This document shows positions 40,101-55,100 of a DNA stretch of 64,000 nucleotides, one piece after another (the first letter of the stretch is position 1; every line of letters begins with the position of its first letter). Under the pieces are notes generated by a model that saw only the letters and a program-made list of their open reading frames with translations, was not told the origin of the DNA and made no database searches. Origin of the DNA: Ciona intestinalis (lineage: Eukaryota; Chordata; Ascidiacea; Phlebobranchia; Cionidae); NCBI RefSeq assembly GCF_000224145.3, contig NW_004190488.1, positions 165,059 to 229,058 of the forward strand, given 5' to 3'. The position numbers and the translations under genes are program-made.

Positions 40101-43100
40101 TATTTTAATCACATTTTCTGTTTTATTTAAAAAAACAATTATTTATATAATTGGGTTATCTTTGATTTATGGACCATAAAAAATACCTTCGTTTTACATT
40201 GAATTATATTTTTAAACAAAAATTTGACCATTTACTGAGAAACTAGAAACTTTGTTAAAATACTAATAAAATAACAAAAAAACAAAATTTTAAGAATACA
40301 TAGAGTTTTTAAAAGCAGTGAAAAATTGACTTACAGTTTTTTCTGGACTTGGTATATACTTGAGTGTGCTGTCATCTATTTTATCGGCATCATCTAATTT
40401 CTTTGTTCTTCTTGTCATTAAAGTTGCGGAACTACAGCCCACAGTTGCTGATGCTTGATTGCAAGCCAATACTTCAATGTAGTATTCGCTGAAGTGGTGC
40501 AGACTAAAAAATTTATAGAATATTCTATAATCCCTTGTGTAATATTTAGAGATATGAAAAAAGTGTTTTATTATCAAATGTAGGTTTTAAAATATACCAA
40601 AGGTATTTTTGAGTCAAGCGATGCCTATTTTTGTTACAACATATTAAGTTTTACAGCATTTTAAAATTAATTTTTTCCGATTTAAACATAATAATTAAAA
40701 TACTGTAGTTTTCTATAAATAAAATATTCTCAGTTTACATTAAAAGCAAAAACCAAATTTGAATCAGTGCTAAAGCTATCCCAAACTTTTAGGGTTATAA
40801 AACACACACTGAGATTATTCTTTGTTTGCTGAAAACTATATCATTAAAACCTTACACTTTGCCCAACAGGATTTATAGCACCAGTTTGCTTCTACACACA
40901 ACTTAGGATATCATGGGTTATGACTGGTATTTCCATTTGATTTGGTTCAATTGATTGTACAAATACAAGTTAAACTAAATTTTAATCGCTGGTAAAAACA
41001 GTTTTAAAAGCACTGTACTAGACCTTTTGGGTAATGGGCCAATCATGCCTAAATCCCATGTCCTTGACAAGGACCTCACCCAGAAAGAATAGAAAGTACT
41101 GAACCAGATGTATCTCACTATACTTAATCTTACCCAGTTAGTATGGTGCTGTCCACATTCTGGCCTTCACTTGTGTTCACAATAGTTTTAAACAATTTAT
41201 AGTTTAGTGATGCTTCACTTGGTGCCGTGAAAGATGCCAAGGTGACAGTTGCCGCTGTTGTGGTGTTGCCAGTAATGTTAGAACTCCTGTAATATTTGTT
41301 TGTCAAAATTATACTGTCAAAAACAATTTGTGCAAAACACTATTACTTTAAAAACGTTAATTTCATCTAAACAGTGTTGCGATATGGTTTTTGATACAAC
41401 TTATCAAAATACAAGGTTAAAAATACTGTGTTGAAATATGTAAATAACATTTTCAGTTAAAGGTAATGCAAAATACATAAGAGTCACTGAATGACTGCAT
41501 GTGGCAATCTGCTTTTTTTGTATACAATACTTTCTCAAAATATTAAATTTTATGAATGAACTATAGTAAACCATTTTGATTTTTCATTGTGATATAACAA
41601 ATAGCACAAATAACTCGTTTTGTTACATTTTAGGTATTTAGCAAATTTCACAACCAAGATAAAAGTTATAATAAATGTTTATAAAGTTATAATACAAACC
41701 GATTCTCTTTAATGGATCTTTTCTTTCGGAAGTTCGAATCGAAAAATTCTTCCTCATCAATTGGTGGATAATAACCACTGGAGAATAAAAAAGGTGTTGT
41801 CATGTTTTAGATCCAAATTTTCCATTTGGGCTGCCTACTATGACTTTTAATCCTAACAGTTTATAATCTCTAATCAGAGGTGGTATTCGTGGTAATGCTA
41901 TTTATATGCCTAAAAATTTCCCGAAAAAATGCAGTGTGAGCATTTGTTAACTATTTTATAAGACTTTTATGCACAAATGAATTTTCTTGTGAAATAAATA
42001 TAAAAACTTACGCCACGACAAGGTTTTTGAGGATATAGTCTTCAAATTTTTGTGATTCCACCACTTTAGTACTCGAGTCCAAAGGTTTTGTCATCTGACA
42101 TTGATTGTTCGTGTTCTGAGATAAAGGAATGGGTTAAATCAATGAATATCACTTATTTTGGGTACAGTGGTATATAACTTATAACACTAGAGTTTATTTC
42201 ATTGTGTATGGCTGCTTGATTAGTCCCACTTACACAACTTTAAACTTTGTGGGTAAACTGCTTTTGTTTTCTTTTATTTCTGATAGGTAAAAAAATTGTA
42301 CAACTCATCAGCAACTACTAAGTTGGAGCAAACAACTGATAGAGCCTTAAAAACAAACACACACACAATTTTCTTTACAAAACGTCATAAAATAAAATAT
42401 AAATGACACTTGACAGTAATGTAAAAGCGGTACAATTTTAAATAAAAACATTCGAAGTGTAAGGTATGGTACAGTAAACGAGTAAAGACTATAAATGCCA
42501 CCAACTATAATTAAAAACTGAATAAAGGTCATTCAAGGTCACACCAAATAACAAGACCTCCTGATCCAATACATGTAATATACAAACATAAAAATCTTAT
42601 TAAAGTAAATAAATATCTTATAAAATAAAATATTAACACTAATTCCCCTTTAAAGATGCTTATAAACAAAAGTATGAATATTCTACTGAGTAACTAAACC
42701 AAAACAATTGTTTGAGGGCTATCGAATCATTTAGCTGAATAAACGATGAATCTTACTTTATCCTCGTGTGGCAGGAAAACGAAAGTTGTTATAACACGGA
42801 TGTTCAAACACACCTCGCGACAGCTTTTGAATTACCAAGTATGTTACTTTGAGTGGGATTATTTTTTTTTATATTGTTTATTACGGATAAACTGGACAAG
42901 GTTACAAACAGGTAAAAAACTGTGAGATTTACACTCAAACACAATATTTAACATCAATACGTTTAAACGATTACCTCATTAATGATCTCTGGTTCTTCAG
43001 GGACGACCACAGGTTTAGAAACAGTAGCAGAATGCACCACTCCACCTAAATATAATAAATGAAATGTTATTTTTATGACTGTATTTTGTATTATATGCAG

Positions 43101-46100
43101 TTTTAGCGACTCTATCATACTCAATTTATAAATGCTATAACTGGAATAAATTCCGTGAATCTGACCCGAATCTGGTGCTCATAGAGTCGAACGATTCTTG
43201 TGTAAAGAAAGACAGTAAGGATCTGGTGCTACGCAAATGAAAGTGGACAAAAATTAGGACTAACCAATCGTTTGATAAAAGAGATATAAAGAATCTATTT
43301 GAATAAAACACTGATGATGCCATTTAGGCAAAATATATATATTTTATTATACAATTGGTTGGACCTGAAGTTTTCACAACACCATATCCTTAAGAATACT
43401 AAAATAAATTTTAATCTATGTTTACAAAAAGGTCTTTATACAAAATTGTTTATTTAGTAATATATATGTAGATTTTTTTCAAATTGATGAAATATTTCAA
43501 TTAACAAGTTAAATACAAAACATACCTTTACAAATGTCAATTGTGTTCAGCATGTTACTTTTTTCTTTCTGTCGCATCCAACGTACCTTATAGTGAGTAA
43601 CGTTACCATTAGGGTGTTGAGGTGTGTGCCATGTTACATTGATCGCTGACGAATTGATTGCCTTTGCTATCAATCGCTGGGGTGGGCTTGATTCTAATGT
43701 TATATAAGGAATGCAAATGTTACTATTGGCTAGTCATTGGAGTTCTAAGCGTTCAGTTTGACGTCTTACATCAATAAATATGGTTTATTTTTTAAACTGT
43801 AGTTCGTAATGAATGACATAAAAGTCATATCTACAATTGTAAATGGCTGTAAATGTTAATTAAGTAGTCAAAATCTTGTGATGTAATTTGAGAAACACAA
43901 AATCTCACAAGGTCAAATCATAAAAGTAACAATTTGTGTAGTTGGCATTTGCATTAGGTTAGATTTATCTGGAGCAAAAGTATTTAAACTTTTTAGGGTC
44001 ATGGCATATTTTGATCTGACTCTGTTTGCAGCAAACCAAATACAAAAAAAATATTTTATTATTATTTTATATTCAATAGTAATGGATAAATAGTTACAAA
44101 ATAAAACAGCTAAAAACTTCCAACTTCTTTGACTGTTTAATTATGATAACAGTGGTATTGGTGATTTCGGAACATATTATCTCTTACAGAGATGACGTTA
44201 TACAAGCAACCCCGTTTTTAACTAGAATAGCATTACTCTACCGTTATGTGTATTCAAAAAAGTAGAGCCAAAGTATGTTGTGTTCACCACAATAAACAAT
44301 GTGGTTCCATATGTCTAATATATAAGCATGAGTGTAACTGCTCTTTTCAGCCATGTCACCTCACGTTTTGTTTAAAATTTATAAAAAAAACTGAAGTAAA
44401 GTAGAGTTAAATATGCACAAGAAGAAAACATTGAGCAAAATAAGGGTGGTTAAAAAACACACATAAAAATATAGGTATGTATTAAACTTAAAGTGTTGGT
44501 ACAACTAAACTCATATATGCTTGACTTATAAATAGTATTTTTTAATGGGTGGTAAAAACACACATATCATATAGGTATGGGTTAAAGTGTTGCTACACTT
44601 ATATTTGCTTGACTTACGACTAGCAGGTGTTGTAAAATACAGAATATCCGACTGAAATCCCTTCTTTGCACCAACGGTGTTAGAAGACACCACATAGAAC
44701 GCATACTTGGTGAATGGATCAAGATTTAACAATGAAGTTTCAGTGTATGTCACTTCGGTCGGGTTCTCGGGACCCTTTTGGTTGGGAACGTGCTGCACTG
44801 ACCAACTACGAGAGGATTAAATATTAATTATAATTTTTGGAGTTAAAAACATGATTTTTTAAATTTTATTTAAGATTAGAACACATTTGATAGTTGGCCC
44901 CTCAGCCATAGAAAAAGGCAGATTCTTTTTGGGTAAATTTTCCCATAACTAAATACACAGGGGTATTGGCAGTAAGTTAGAGAAAGTAAATGCTTTAAAA
45001 CAATTAGATTACCTGGTACCCAGCTATGCTTTTATAATATAAAATAACAACAATTTTTTTTCTAAAACATTCTTATTTGCTGTTTTAAATTCATTTAATT
45101 TGTCGATTTGAGGATAATAAATTCATTTAATTTGTCGATGTAAGTTTATTTTCCAAGAAAAATAAAACGAAAATATATTTACCTGCTTCTGCCACAACCA
45201 TCCACCTCCGTATAACGCGTCGCATTCTCATATTTACTAAAATAAAACAAAAAAATAAGCACTACCAAAAATCTAAACACTACCAAAAAAAAATTAAAAA
45301 AAAGCTTTTTTATCTGTTGGATACAACAAGCATATTAAACTTTACACTATTTGAATAACATTTTTAACACAAAACTGTATAGCCTATATATATAATTATT
45401 CATTATTAGAAAATAAAACTCAAAATATATTTACGATTTTTTGTAGAACACTCGGTATCCAATGAGAGTTCGGTAATCTTTCACGTACGGACTAATCCAT
45501 TTGATTTCAACAACATCTTGAAATTTCTCGATATTTACAATTTGTAATTGTTCTACCACACCTAGTTTTAACAAATATATGTTTACGTAAAAAATAATGT
45601 TGTGGTTTTCGTTAAATAATTGTTTTTCATGGCAGATATTCAGGGCTGAAAAGGATGTTTGCAGTGCAAAAAAAGTATATTCTTGCAAAAAATTAAATAA
45701 TTCTATTTGAATAGCTGCACAATAAGTCTTGATTTGCCAGTTGTTGTCAATGACTTAAACATAGAAAATGTAACAAACTATATATATGTTAAAATAATTT
45801 AATCGAAAATTGTATTGTGCCAGGAAAAATATAAATAAAAATATTATCTATTTTTCCAATGTTAAACAAATTGAAATTACAAACTGTACATTTGCACCAC
45901 ACCTACAACCTACATTAAGTGTTTCTTATGTTTCTGTGGGCACAAGCCCATTACAGAGACACTAACCACTCCCCTCTCAATCAATTTAACCTAAATTATT
46001 TGTATTTAAGCCTGTTATTTTGTTCACCTTTATGCAGAAATTTGCCTATATAAAAACAAGGCCATGTGCAAGAGGGCTGCTTGTATACCCATATGAATAA

Positions 46101-49100
46101 CGTGTGGCTTTGTTCAGGCCACTAGGCACTAGTTTAGAAATCTGCCCCACGAACATTGATTTTGGCAGNNNNNNNNNNNNNNNNNNNNNNNNNNNNNNNN
46201 NNNNNNNNNNNNNNNNNNNNNNNNNNNNNNNNNNNNNNNNNNNNNNNNNNNNNNNNNNNNNNNNNNNNNNNNNNNNNNNNNNNNNNNNNNNNNAAAATTA
46301 AATAATTCTATTTGAATAGCTGCACAATAAGTCTTGATTTGCCAGTTGTTGTCAATGACTTAAACATAGAAAATGTAACAAACTATATATATGTTGAAAT
46401 AATTTAATCGACAATCGTATTGTGCCAGGAAAAATATAAATAAAAATATTATCTATTTTTCCAATGTTAAACACATTGAAATTACAAACTGTACATTTGC
46501 ACCACATCTACAACCTACATTAAGTGTTTCTTATGCTTCTGTGGGCACAAGCCCATTACAGAGACACTAACCACTCTCCCTCTCAATCAATTTAACCTAA
46601 ATTATTTGTATTAAGCCTGTTATTTTGTTCACCTTTACACAGAAATTTGCCTATATAAAAACAAGGCCATGTGCAAGAGGGCTGCTTGTATACCCATATG
46701 AATGACGTGTGGCTTTGTTCAGGCCACTAGGCACTAGTTTAGAAATCTGCCCCATGAACATTGATTTTGGCAGTGAAAACAGATTGAAGAATGGTATACT
46801 TTATAAAGCAAGTAACTGGGAAGGTCCATGCAGTAGCACCCCGGGTGTTGGGGTAATGGGTCAATTATGGCCTAAATCCTAGGGCCCATGGCGTGCCATG
46901 CCGCGGGACCTCACCCACATAGAATAGAATAGAAAAGCAAGTAACACAACGTGACTTACATGTGATTAAATCTCCATTTGAAATCTGAGAAATATCATTT
47001 GTATCCTCTACACCTGGTGTAAGATTTTCAATTTTTTCAATCTTATCCATGCAGAGATAGGGATTGTTTTGAAAAAAAGCTTTCCCACCACCAATAGTGA
47101 AGTTAGTGGATCCATTGACCATTTTGAGATCCCACAGTTCTTTCAGATTCTTGTTGTCGAAAACATAAACACTGTAGTTGTCCGTTCCTCTGCAAATCAA
47201 ATAGACATGAATTTAACTGTGATAAATTAAATGACTCTGGCTCTAGTGCTTGTAAAGTTGGCGATTCTTGTAAAGAAATAACATTTAGAATCAAGTGGTG
47301 AAAAAAACGACAAAAATCAAGACTAACAAATTATTCTGTGATGTTTTTTGCCCAATATGACATCATCAGTTTCTGCAAAACAAGCATTAAATTGCTTCTC
47401 TGACTGGTATGCTTTTTGACCACTTGATCATGCATGATTTAACTTAAAGATCTAATTTACATTGTAATAGTAATGGAGTATTTTTCCAGGTGTTGGGGTA
47501 ATGGGACAAATCTGGCAAAATCTCAGGTTCTTGACATGGACCTCACCCACATAGAATATATGGAATCTTAAATTTGGAGTTCGAGGTGAGAAACTATCCC
47601 ATGAACTCTTACTAAATTTGCATTTCCGAGAAAATTAAAGCTTACCCCAAATTAAAACCTTTTAAAAAATAATTAAAACCTAGAACTCACTGTCTGTAAA
47701 GGTATTGTGGGTCTCCAGTAATATTCTTTAATTTTTTGAGAAACGTCAGAGAAACGAGAGGAAAGGATCGCCGAATGACGATAGAACTAACTTCACGAAG
47801 TTCTGAGAGAGCTGTTTCCATTTTTTCAACAACTTCAGCTGAAATTGTTTGATATATATTATTTTATTAAATACTACCTAACAGGGATTATCAATTTTTG
47901 GGCTAAGTAGGAAAGTCAAAAATCTGTGTGATTACCTTAGCTTTAGTTTGGCCTATCAAGGAAAATTTGTTTTAATTTATGATGTGGAAATATGAAACTA
48001 GACACTTTTTTCAATATAGTTAGTTTTTCAATATAGCATTTTATACCATTACTTTATTTCAATGGTTTATTCAGGTTGACTTATCAGAGTAATAACAAAT
48101 ATCACTGGTGGATCGCAACTTTTGCAAATTTTCCAAGCAGACTGACGTATTTGTATTAAAACACTGCATCAAAACAAAAAAAAATCATGACGTATTTACA
48201 CTATGTTATGACAACATTAATTTAAAAACAATTTTTTTTTATAAAAACTTACACCCCCCAGTTAAACTGATTTGAAGTTGACCTTTAATGACGGTACATT
48301 GATCAAGGGCATCAACTGATGCAAGATCCGAGATTGTGTGTTCTAAAGTAGGTAACTGGCAAACTTGAAAATAAAAAATTGTTGTTATTTGGCTGCTTTG
48401 GATTTTATGAGAGAATGTAATATATATATATATATATATATGTATAAAATCTGTTTTATTCAAAATTTAGAATACTTTGGAAACAGTTAAGACATAGTCA
48501 TATTTTTTTGAATTTTGAGTCAAAATTGATTGTTAAAATGTAGTTACACCCATTCAAAATTATCAAAATTTGAATAATGTGGCAAATGTAATTAAATTTT
48601 AACGTTTATTGCAGGAAACATTCAACAAAATTAAATGTAAAACCAGGGTGTTAAATCTCATGATGTCACCCCTGTATTAAAAATCAACTTAAGAGTTGAA
48701 AAACAGCTAATGTAGAAGCAGACAGACATTGTAAAGTGTTAAGTCCAAACGAAACAAACTGTAGAGCTATTATTACTTTTTTTACATTTATTTTTTTACC
48801 ACATAAATTTGGGTGACATGACATTCTATGCACTCCTAACATTAAGCCTAAAAGTAAAAGCTAATGCAGAATGGACAATGTAAAAGTGTAAGCTCAACTT
48901 TAAAAAAATGGTACAGCTATTATTTTTGTTCAATTACCTTTCCCACATTCCCCTTGACACCTCTTGCAAAAGTGGTAATCTCCCTTAATAGATTCTGTAT
49001 ACATAGGTGGACAGTCCTCCAAACATTCTCCATTATGTTGTTTCCAATACCGATCGGCACATGTATCTCGTGTTATGCATAACCATCCATATATCTGTGT

Positions 49101-52100
49101 ATATATATATCATTGAAATTAGCTCTAGTCCGAAACTATAACCACATTATATTTGATATGAACTTTAACATCAGGCTCTGCCTGAACGCCAGACTCAAAT
49201 GGGTATGAATTGTTGTCTGACACGCGAACATTGCGAAAAACATTGGTGAATCAAGTAGAACAGTGCAAAAACGCATTTGGTGTTTGACGAAAAAAGCAGC
49301 TTTTCAATTTTTTCCTTTTTTATTATTCCCCCCAAATGCATTATTACAGGCAGAGAAATCGCATGCAGGTACAAGTGGTCGCATTATATTTTTATCAAGC
49401 ACGCGTTCATCTTGGCACATGGTAGGCTACAAGTTACAACAACTGACATTTCCCCTATTATTTGAACATTGATTAACCATGAATCGATGTAACTTATTTA
49501 CCCTCACATGGGGAGCAAGAACAGTTTTCTTAACACAAGTGATTTTATTTTTTTATTACCAAGTATGTAACTTTTTGGATGATTTATATATTTTTTATTA
49601 TAAGGACACTTGGCACTGTAGCACAGTTGGTTAGCATGCATGGCTCTGACACAAAGGTAATGGGCTGCCGCTGCTACCACTGTATTTGTTCTTGGACACT
49701 TTACTGCATTTTCTTCAACCCATTGGTCACTAGTCACTACTGGGTTGTCTATAATATAGACTCTATACTGTCAGCCCGACATAAAAACTCTTTTCTCTCT
49801 AAAAAAAATCACCCACAAAGTTATATTTGTGGTAACTCTAAGCTGGTACGCGGTATATAAAACAGAACACTCGTGTTATAACGACTGTTGTTTTTCGGCC
49901 ACGCGAGGATAGGGCAAGTTACATTCATCTAGGAATACTTGTATCATTCAGTATTTATTTTGTTACTTTTTTTCATATTGTATTATCCTTTCATAGTTTC
50001 ATACTTTTAATGTAAAATTTAGGTTCCCTGAAGTGTGTTTTTTAATCTCTTTAACTTTATGCAATAAAAAAACCCTTGCAGAACACCAAAATTTGGGTCC
50101 TAAAGATTAGTGTTTTTTTCCAGCCACGAATTAGTTTGGGGCAATAAATTTCCCTCTCCAACCATAAGGAATGCGGACTTACCTTCAAGTAACCAGGAGG
50201 GCAAGTTTTGACACAAGTTTGATTATGGTAGCTATACCGACATGCATGGCAAGCTGAAGCGTTGTTGGGGAGGGTGCATCCACCTAAGCAATGTTCATGG
50301 CAGACACATTGTTTACTATTGCACGCATGAGAGCACTGGTCAGGACAGGCACCTATTAATGTAAAAGTTTTGATTATCAAAATATTTTGAGCTTCAGTAT
50401 AATATGCTTAGTTAACGCTAAGATTAAAGTTATACTGTTGCTACAGCTACAGGGCATATTTATACTTAAATTTTGGCTCTTTCGGTAAAAATCATTGGAA
50501 TGACTCTTTCCATCCTGATAAAGAAGACCTGAGTGGGTCGTCAAAACGTTGTTTAGCCAAAGTTTTTACAGGAACAACCAAAATACAAGTAAAAGACTTT
50601 AGTTATTAATTGGTTGGCTTATTATTACATAACAAGGTCTTAAACTAGCATAAAACTACACTGAAAACTGATTACACTAAATCACTTATATATATATATT
50701 ATATATATTTATATAATAAACAAAACTAGCCATCTGAAATTTGTTTGACAAATGAAATAAAAACACGCCATTAATTTACTTTGCTGACAAACATTAAGAC
50801 CCCAACAGAAAGATTGTTGCAAGCCATCCTCAGTTACATCCACACACTTCTCGCTGCCACACTGACTGAGGCAACCCTCATCTTTGTTATCGAGTAAAAC
50901 AGGTCGTTCAATCGCTTCGTTGCCAAACCACTAGAAAAAATTCGACATTTTTGATTAGAAAAAAATATTTTAACTGAAAATTAATGTTAAACGTTAAACC
51001 TGATGGTTAGAAAATAATATTTTTTTAATATAAAGAAAAAGAAAATAAAAATATTTAAATTGACAAATGAACCAAATGTTTGGGAAACGACAGTTTGCAA
51101 TGTAAAAGTGTTCACATATTAATAAGCAGACCTGTTAAATTCAATAATATATAAAAAAATGGATTTTAAATGTAGATCTGTCAATAATAAGAAATAATTG
51201 AATTAATAAATGCACTGAATACTTCAGTTTAAAGTTTTCCAGGCTTCTTTGACCATGAAAAAATTTTGTAAATTTAATGTTTATATTTCTAGATCCCAAA
51301 TCATGTAAGTATATAGTAGGGTGGTGGAAGATGGGACACCTTTTTATTCTATTTTCTTGTCGCATTTAGTAGTAAACAAAGAACATTCAAAGAATTATAA
51401 AACCGTATTCTTATGACTCGCATGGACATTGTTAATTGTTTAAAACACAATCAGGATATTTGGATATTATGTGCTAAAGGTGTCCTATCCTTCCACACCC
51501 TACTATAATAAAAATCCATGTGCGAACTATTTGTAACTATAAATATAAAATTTATACGGAGTTAGCAAACTTAGCTTGGGGACTTCTGCATGAGTTTGTG
51601 AATCACTGGTCCAGCATTGTAGAACATTAATAAAGACGTTATAAGAATGTACATTTTACCTTTCCTAGTCTTGCCCAGTCTATGGTATCGAGATAACAGA
51701 GTTGACCATTGTTTTGTATTCGAGCTGCTCCGTTCTTGATGTACTTTAAACTTTCAAGACCGATCTAAATACGGATTATCATTTGCTTACACTTTTGAAA
51801 ATATGAAAATAATATTTTACAAGCATGGTTTAGATTTTGTGTACCAAAGCCAACACTAGAAAAAATATCTAAACAGTAACTGTATCACAAAAAAAAATGA
51901 AATTTAAATTTACGACAATAAGAAAATTAAATTTATAAAATTTCACAATAGTAATACCCAATTATATAAAAAATATTTATTAACATTAGCATGTTACTGT
52001 TTGGCTGGTAGTTAATCTTTATTGAATAACTAACTAAAGTTGATTGGCTTACTTCTCTTAACTGAGGGTTTTCAAATATTACGAGGGAATATTTCTTGTA

Positions 52101-55100
52101 AAATAGTTCACTGCCCCCTATCATGACGAGGTTCGGGAAAAGCGTTCGAAGTGAGACGAGCCCGTACACTCGGTAAAGAAACAAATAGCCCGATATTACT
52201 CGAAGCTTGGGAAATGAATATCTGCAAAAAACAGTTTGTTAGCAATTTTTGTGTGCTAGTGCTAAATTGGTGATGTAAGAAAAATAACACAGATTTTCTT
52301 TACTTGTACTTTTTAGTTGCAACTTTATAAAACGGATACTTGTTACTATTTACAACATTAATTAGGAGATTTGTAGAAGCAAGTTCACATATCAAAAAAG
52401 TTTTTATTGAAATAATAATATCAACACAGTTAATGCAAAAAAAATAATCAGTTCATATTCCTAAGTATTTAAAAGATATAATACATATATATTATGCTGT
52501 TATACATGTTAAATACGGTCTATAGTATACTATGTTCTCTGAATCTCTGCCCATATGGTTTGCCAATCATAGCAAATGCCCAGTTACTACACAATCGCCG
52601 ATCAAAACACACTCTGGAGTCCGGTTGCCGCCTTACAAAAATGCATAAATTGCAGCGTAAATATGTGTGTTATTTGATGTTTGTAACATGATAGTAATTA
52701 GGTAAGTTACGTAATCCTAGCTCACATCAACCGCATGTCACAATAATTCCGCTTTCATTAGTAACATGGGTTACTTTGGGTCATGTTGTGTTTACAATGT
52801 TTTACTCAATAAATAGGCTATACGTTTGCTTGGTCAAGTACTCAAAAGGCTTTAAAACTGTAAACAATTAGGCATATTACAATTTAATGACATTACAGTA
52901 AAATGTGTTCAATTTACCATTTTTTTGTCTGGAATGTGTGTATGGGAATTGGGACAGTTATTTAGATGTGCATTTGTGCCAGGCATATTATGGTTACAGC
53001 TGCAGATTTATTTTAACCACTATGGTTGATTGAGAGTTTATTTATAAACTAATATCTGCAATTGGAAATATAATGGGTTCACATACTCTACTTTTTGTGG
53101 ATAGGGCCTACAGTGTGGAACGCCATGGGTCCTAAAATTTAGACCAGAATTTCTACATTACCCCAAGTCCCCAACACTTGCCGCAAAGACTTCACCAGTT
53201 TTTGGAGACTGTCACTTTTAACATTCATAACTTACTTGCTCAAATCTTGGGGTTCCATCTGTTCGTTGTCGTTCAGAAATAGAATTCGAACAAATCCATC
53301 AACTATTGTGCAATTTTCCAAATCCGTTAGCTTAGAGGGATTATTTCTTATGTCCATGAGATCACAAACTAATAAAAACAAAGGATTGCATATTAGGTAC
53401 TTTGCAAAAAGGATTTAAAATACCAAAATTATACAACATTGTTACCATGTACAAAGTTTCAATAACTCTTTGGCAAAATGGTTAAAACTACATTTGGAGA
53501 GTTTGCAAGTAGGAATGCCAACCACTTGAGAATTTGAATTATTTTTAGTTATACTTATTATGTAGCCCATGATATTTATATATATATTTATACAGAATGG
53601 CTTTCACAACAACCTAAATTTCCAATGTCATGTGCGAATAAGAGGTAGCTTATAAATAACAGTTTACAGGTAGAACTTAAACGGCTAGTCTAAAATTTTG
53701 GGGAAAAATTATTATCAAGACCCTATTTGTTATTGTTCGTTGTAGGCATGTTAAAACTTTTTCGATTGGTTTTGATCAATTACAGTTCTCTGCAACGTTA
53801 TATTATTTCAAAGGCGCTTTATATTTTGCTGCATTTAAAAGAATAGCTATGGTAAAACTGTATTATGATGTAACATATGTCAGTATCATAGCACATTATC
53901 CCACATGAGAGTTGTTTTGATCGTACATTAAGGCAGACGGTTATTGTTCTGTGTAATATTGCACCCGAATTGCCAGCAATAATAATATTATTAATCGTGC
54001 AACGTAACGCATTTAAACAAACAATGATATTTTCTTCATGTACAAATCTATATCCGGCCGTATTCACACCTTTTACTACAACAATTATTTTATTGATTAG
54101 TAAACATAAAAAAAATTTATTTAAATTAACTATTTTGTGTCAAATGCAAAGTAACAATTTTAAATTTGTCCGAGGGTTAAGAGCTATCTTTAAATATATA
54201 TATAGGCTATTTAAATATCTATGTACTGTATATTATATATAATAATACATTTTTTTACTTATTTTCTTATGTTGATTATTTAATCCAAACTACTTTATAG
54301 TATAGCAGATTACATATTATAATATATATCCACATAAACTGTTTACTGTTATAAAAAGTTAAACATTGGATAACTGATGAGAACATTTTGTAATGACAAC
54401 ATTACATGACACGGAGTGCTTCACAATTACAAGGCAGTATATAACTACCAGACTGTTTGCATAATCAGTCTAACACACGTTGTTGGAATACTTGGCCCGC
54501 ATTGCCACGCATACTTGCCGACTGCCAAGGCTCATGCTACTGTACTATTATTTGACACTTAATTAAACACAATAAAATGGATATACAAATGTTGCCACTT
54601 AACTAAACTGTTATAATAAAATTAGTTTAAATTTACTAATCATTGTAGTGAGTTTACTATTACGAAAAAAAAGCTTTATTTTAATAAAAATATAAACATT
54701 TCTTAATCATTTATAAACTGGTTAAATTAGGTGTATTTGACGATTTATACAAAATATAAAATAGCATTTACAGCATCACTGTGGTCTGTAGTGGATGTGT
54801 ATTTAGTTAGGTAGAAAGATGTTTAGGTATTAAATAAGAAGGTGTATGGACGTTACATAAGGTAAAATAAGCAGCTCACTAACTTGAACAGATGTATCCT
54901 TATGGATCATTTTTTTTGCATTTCCACACGAAACCACAGAAATAAAAATATAAACGCCTATAGAGGCTATAATTGGTGTGTTTTTTAGTCTTAAATTTCA
55001 GTAATATTTGTTGTACTATTTTAACCGGGCCATACAAATTCAAAGTACTGTCTTATGTCGTGTAGTCACCAAGTAACTAAGCTAATCAACATCTTAAAAA

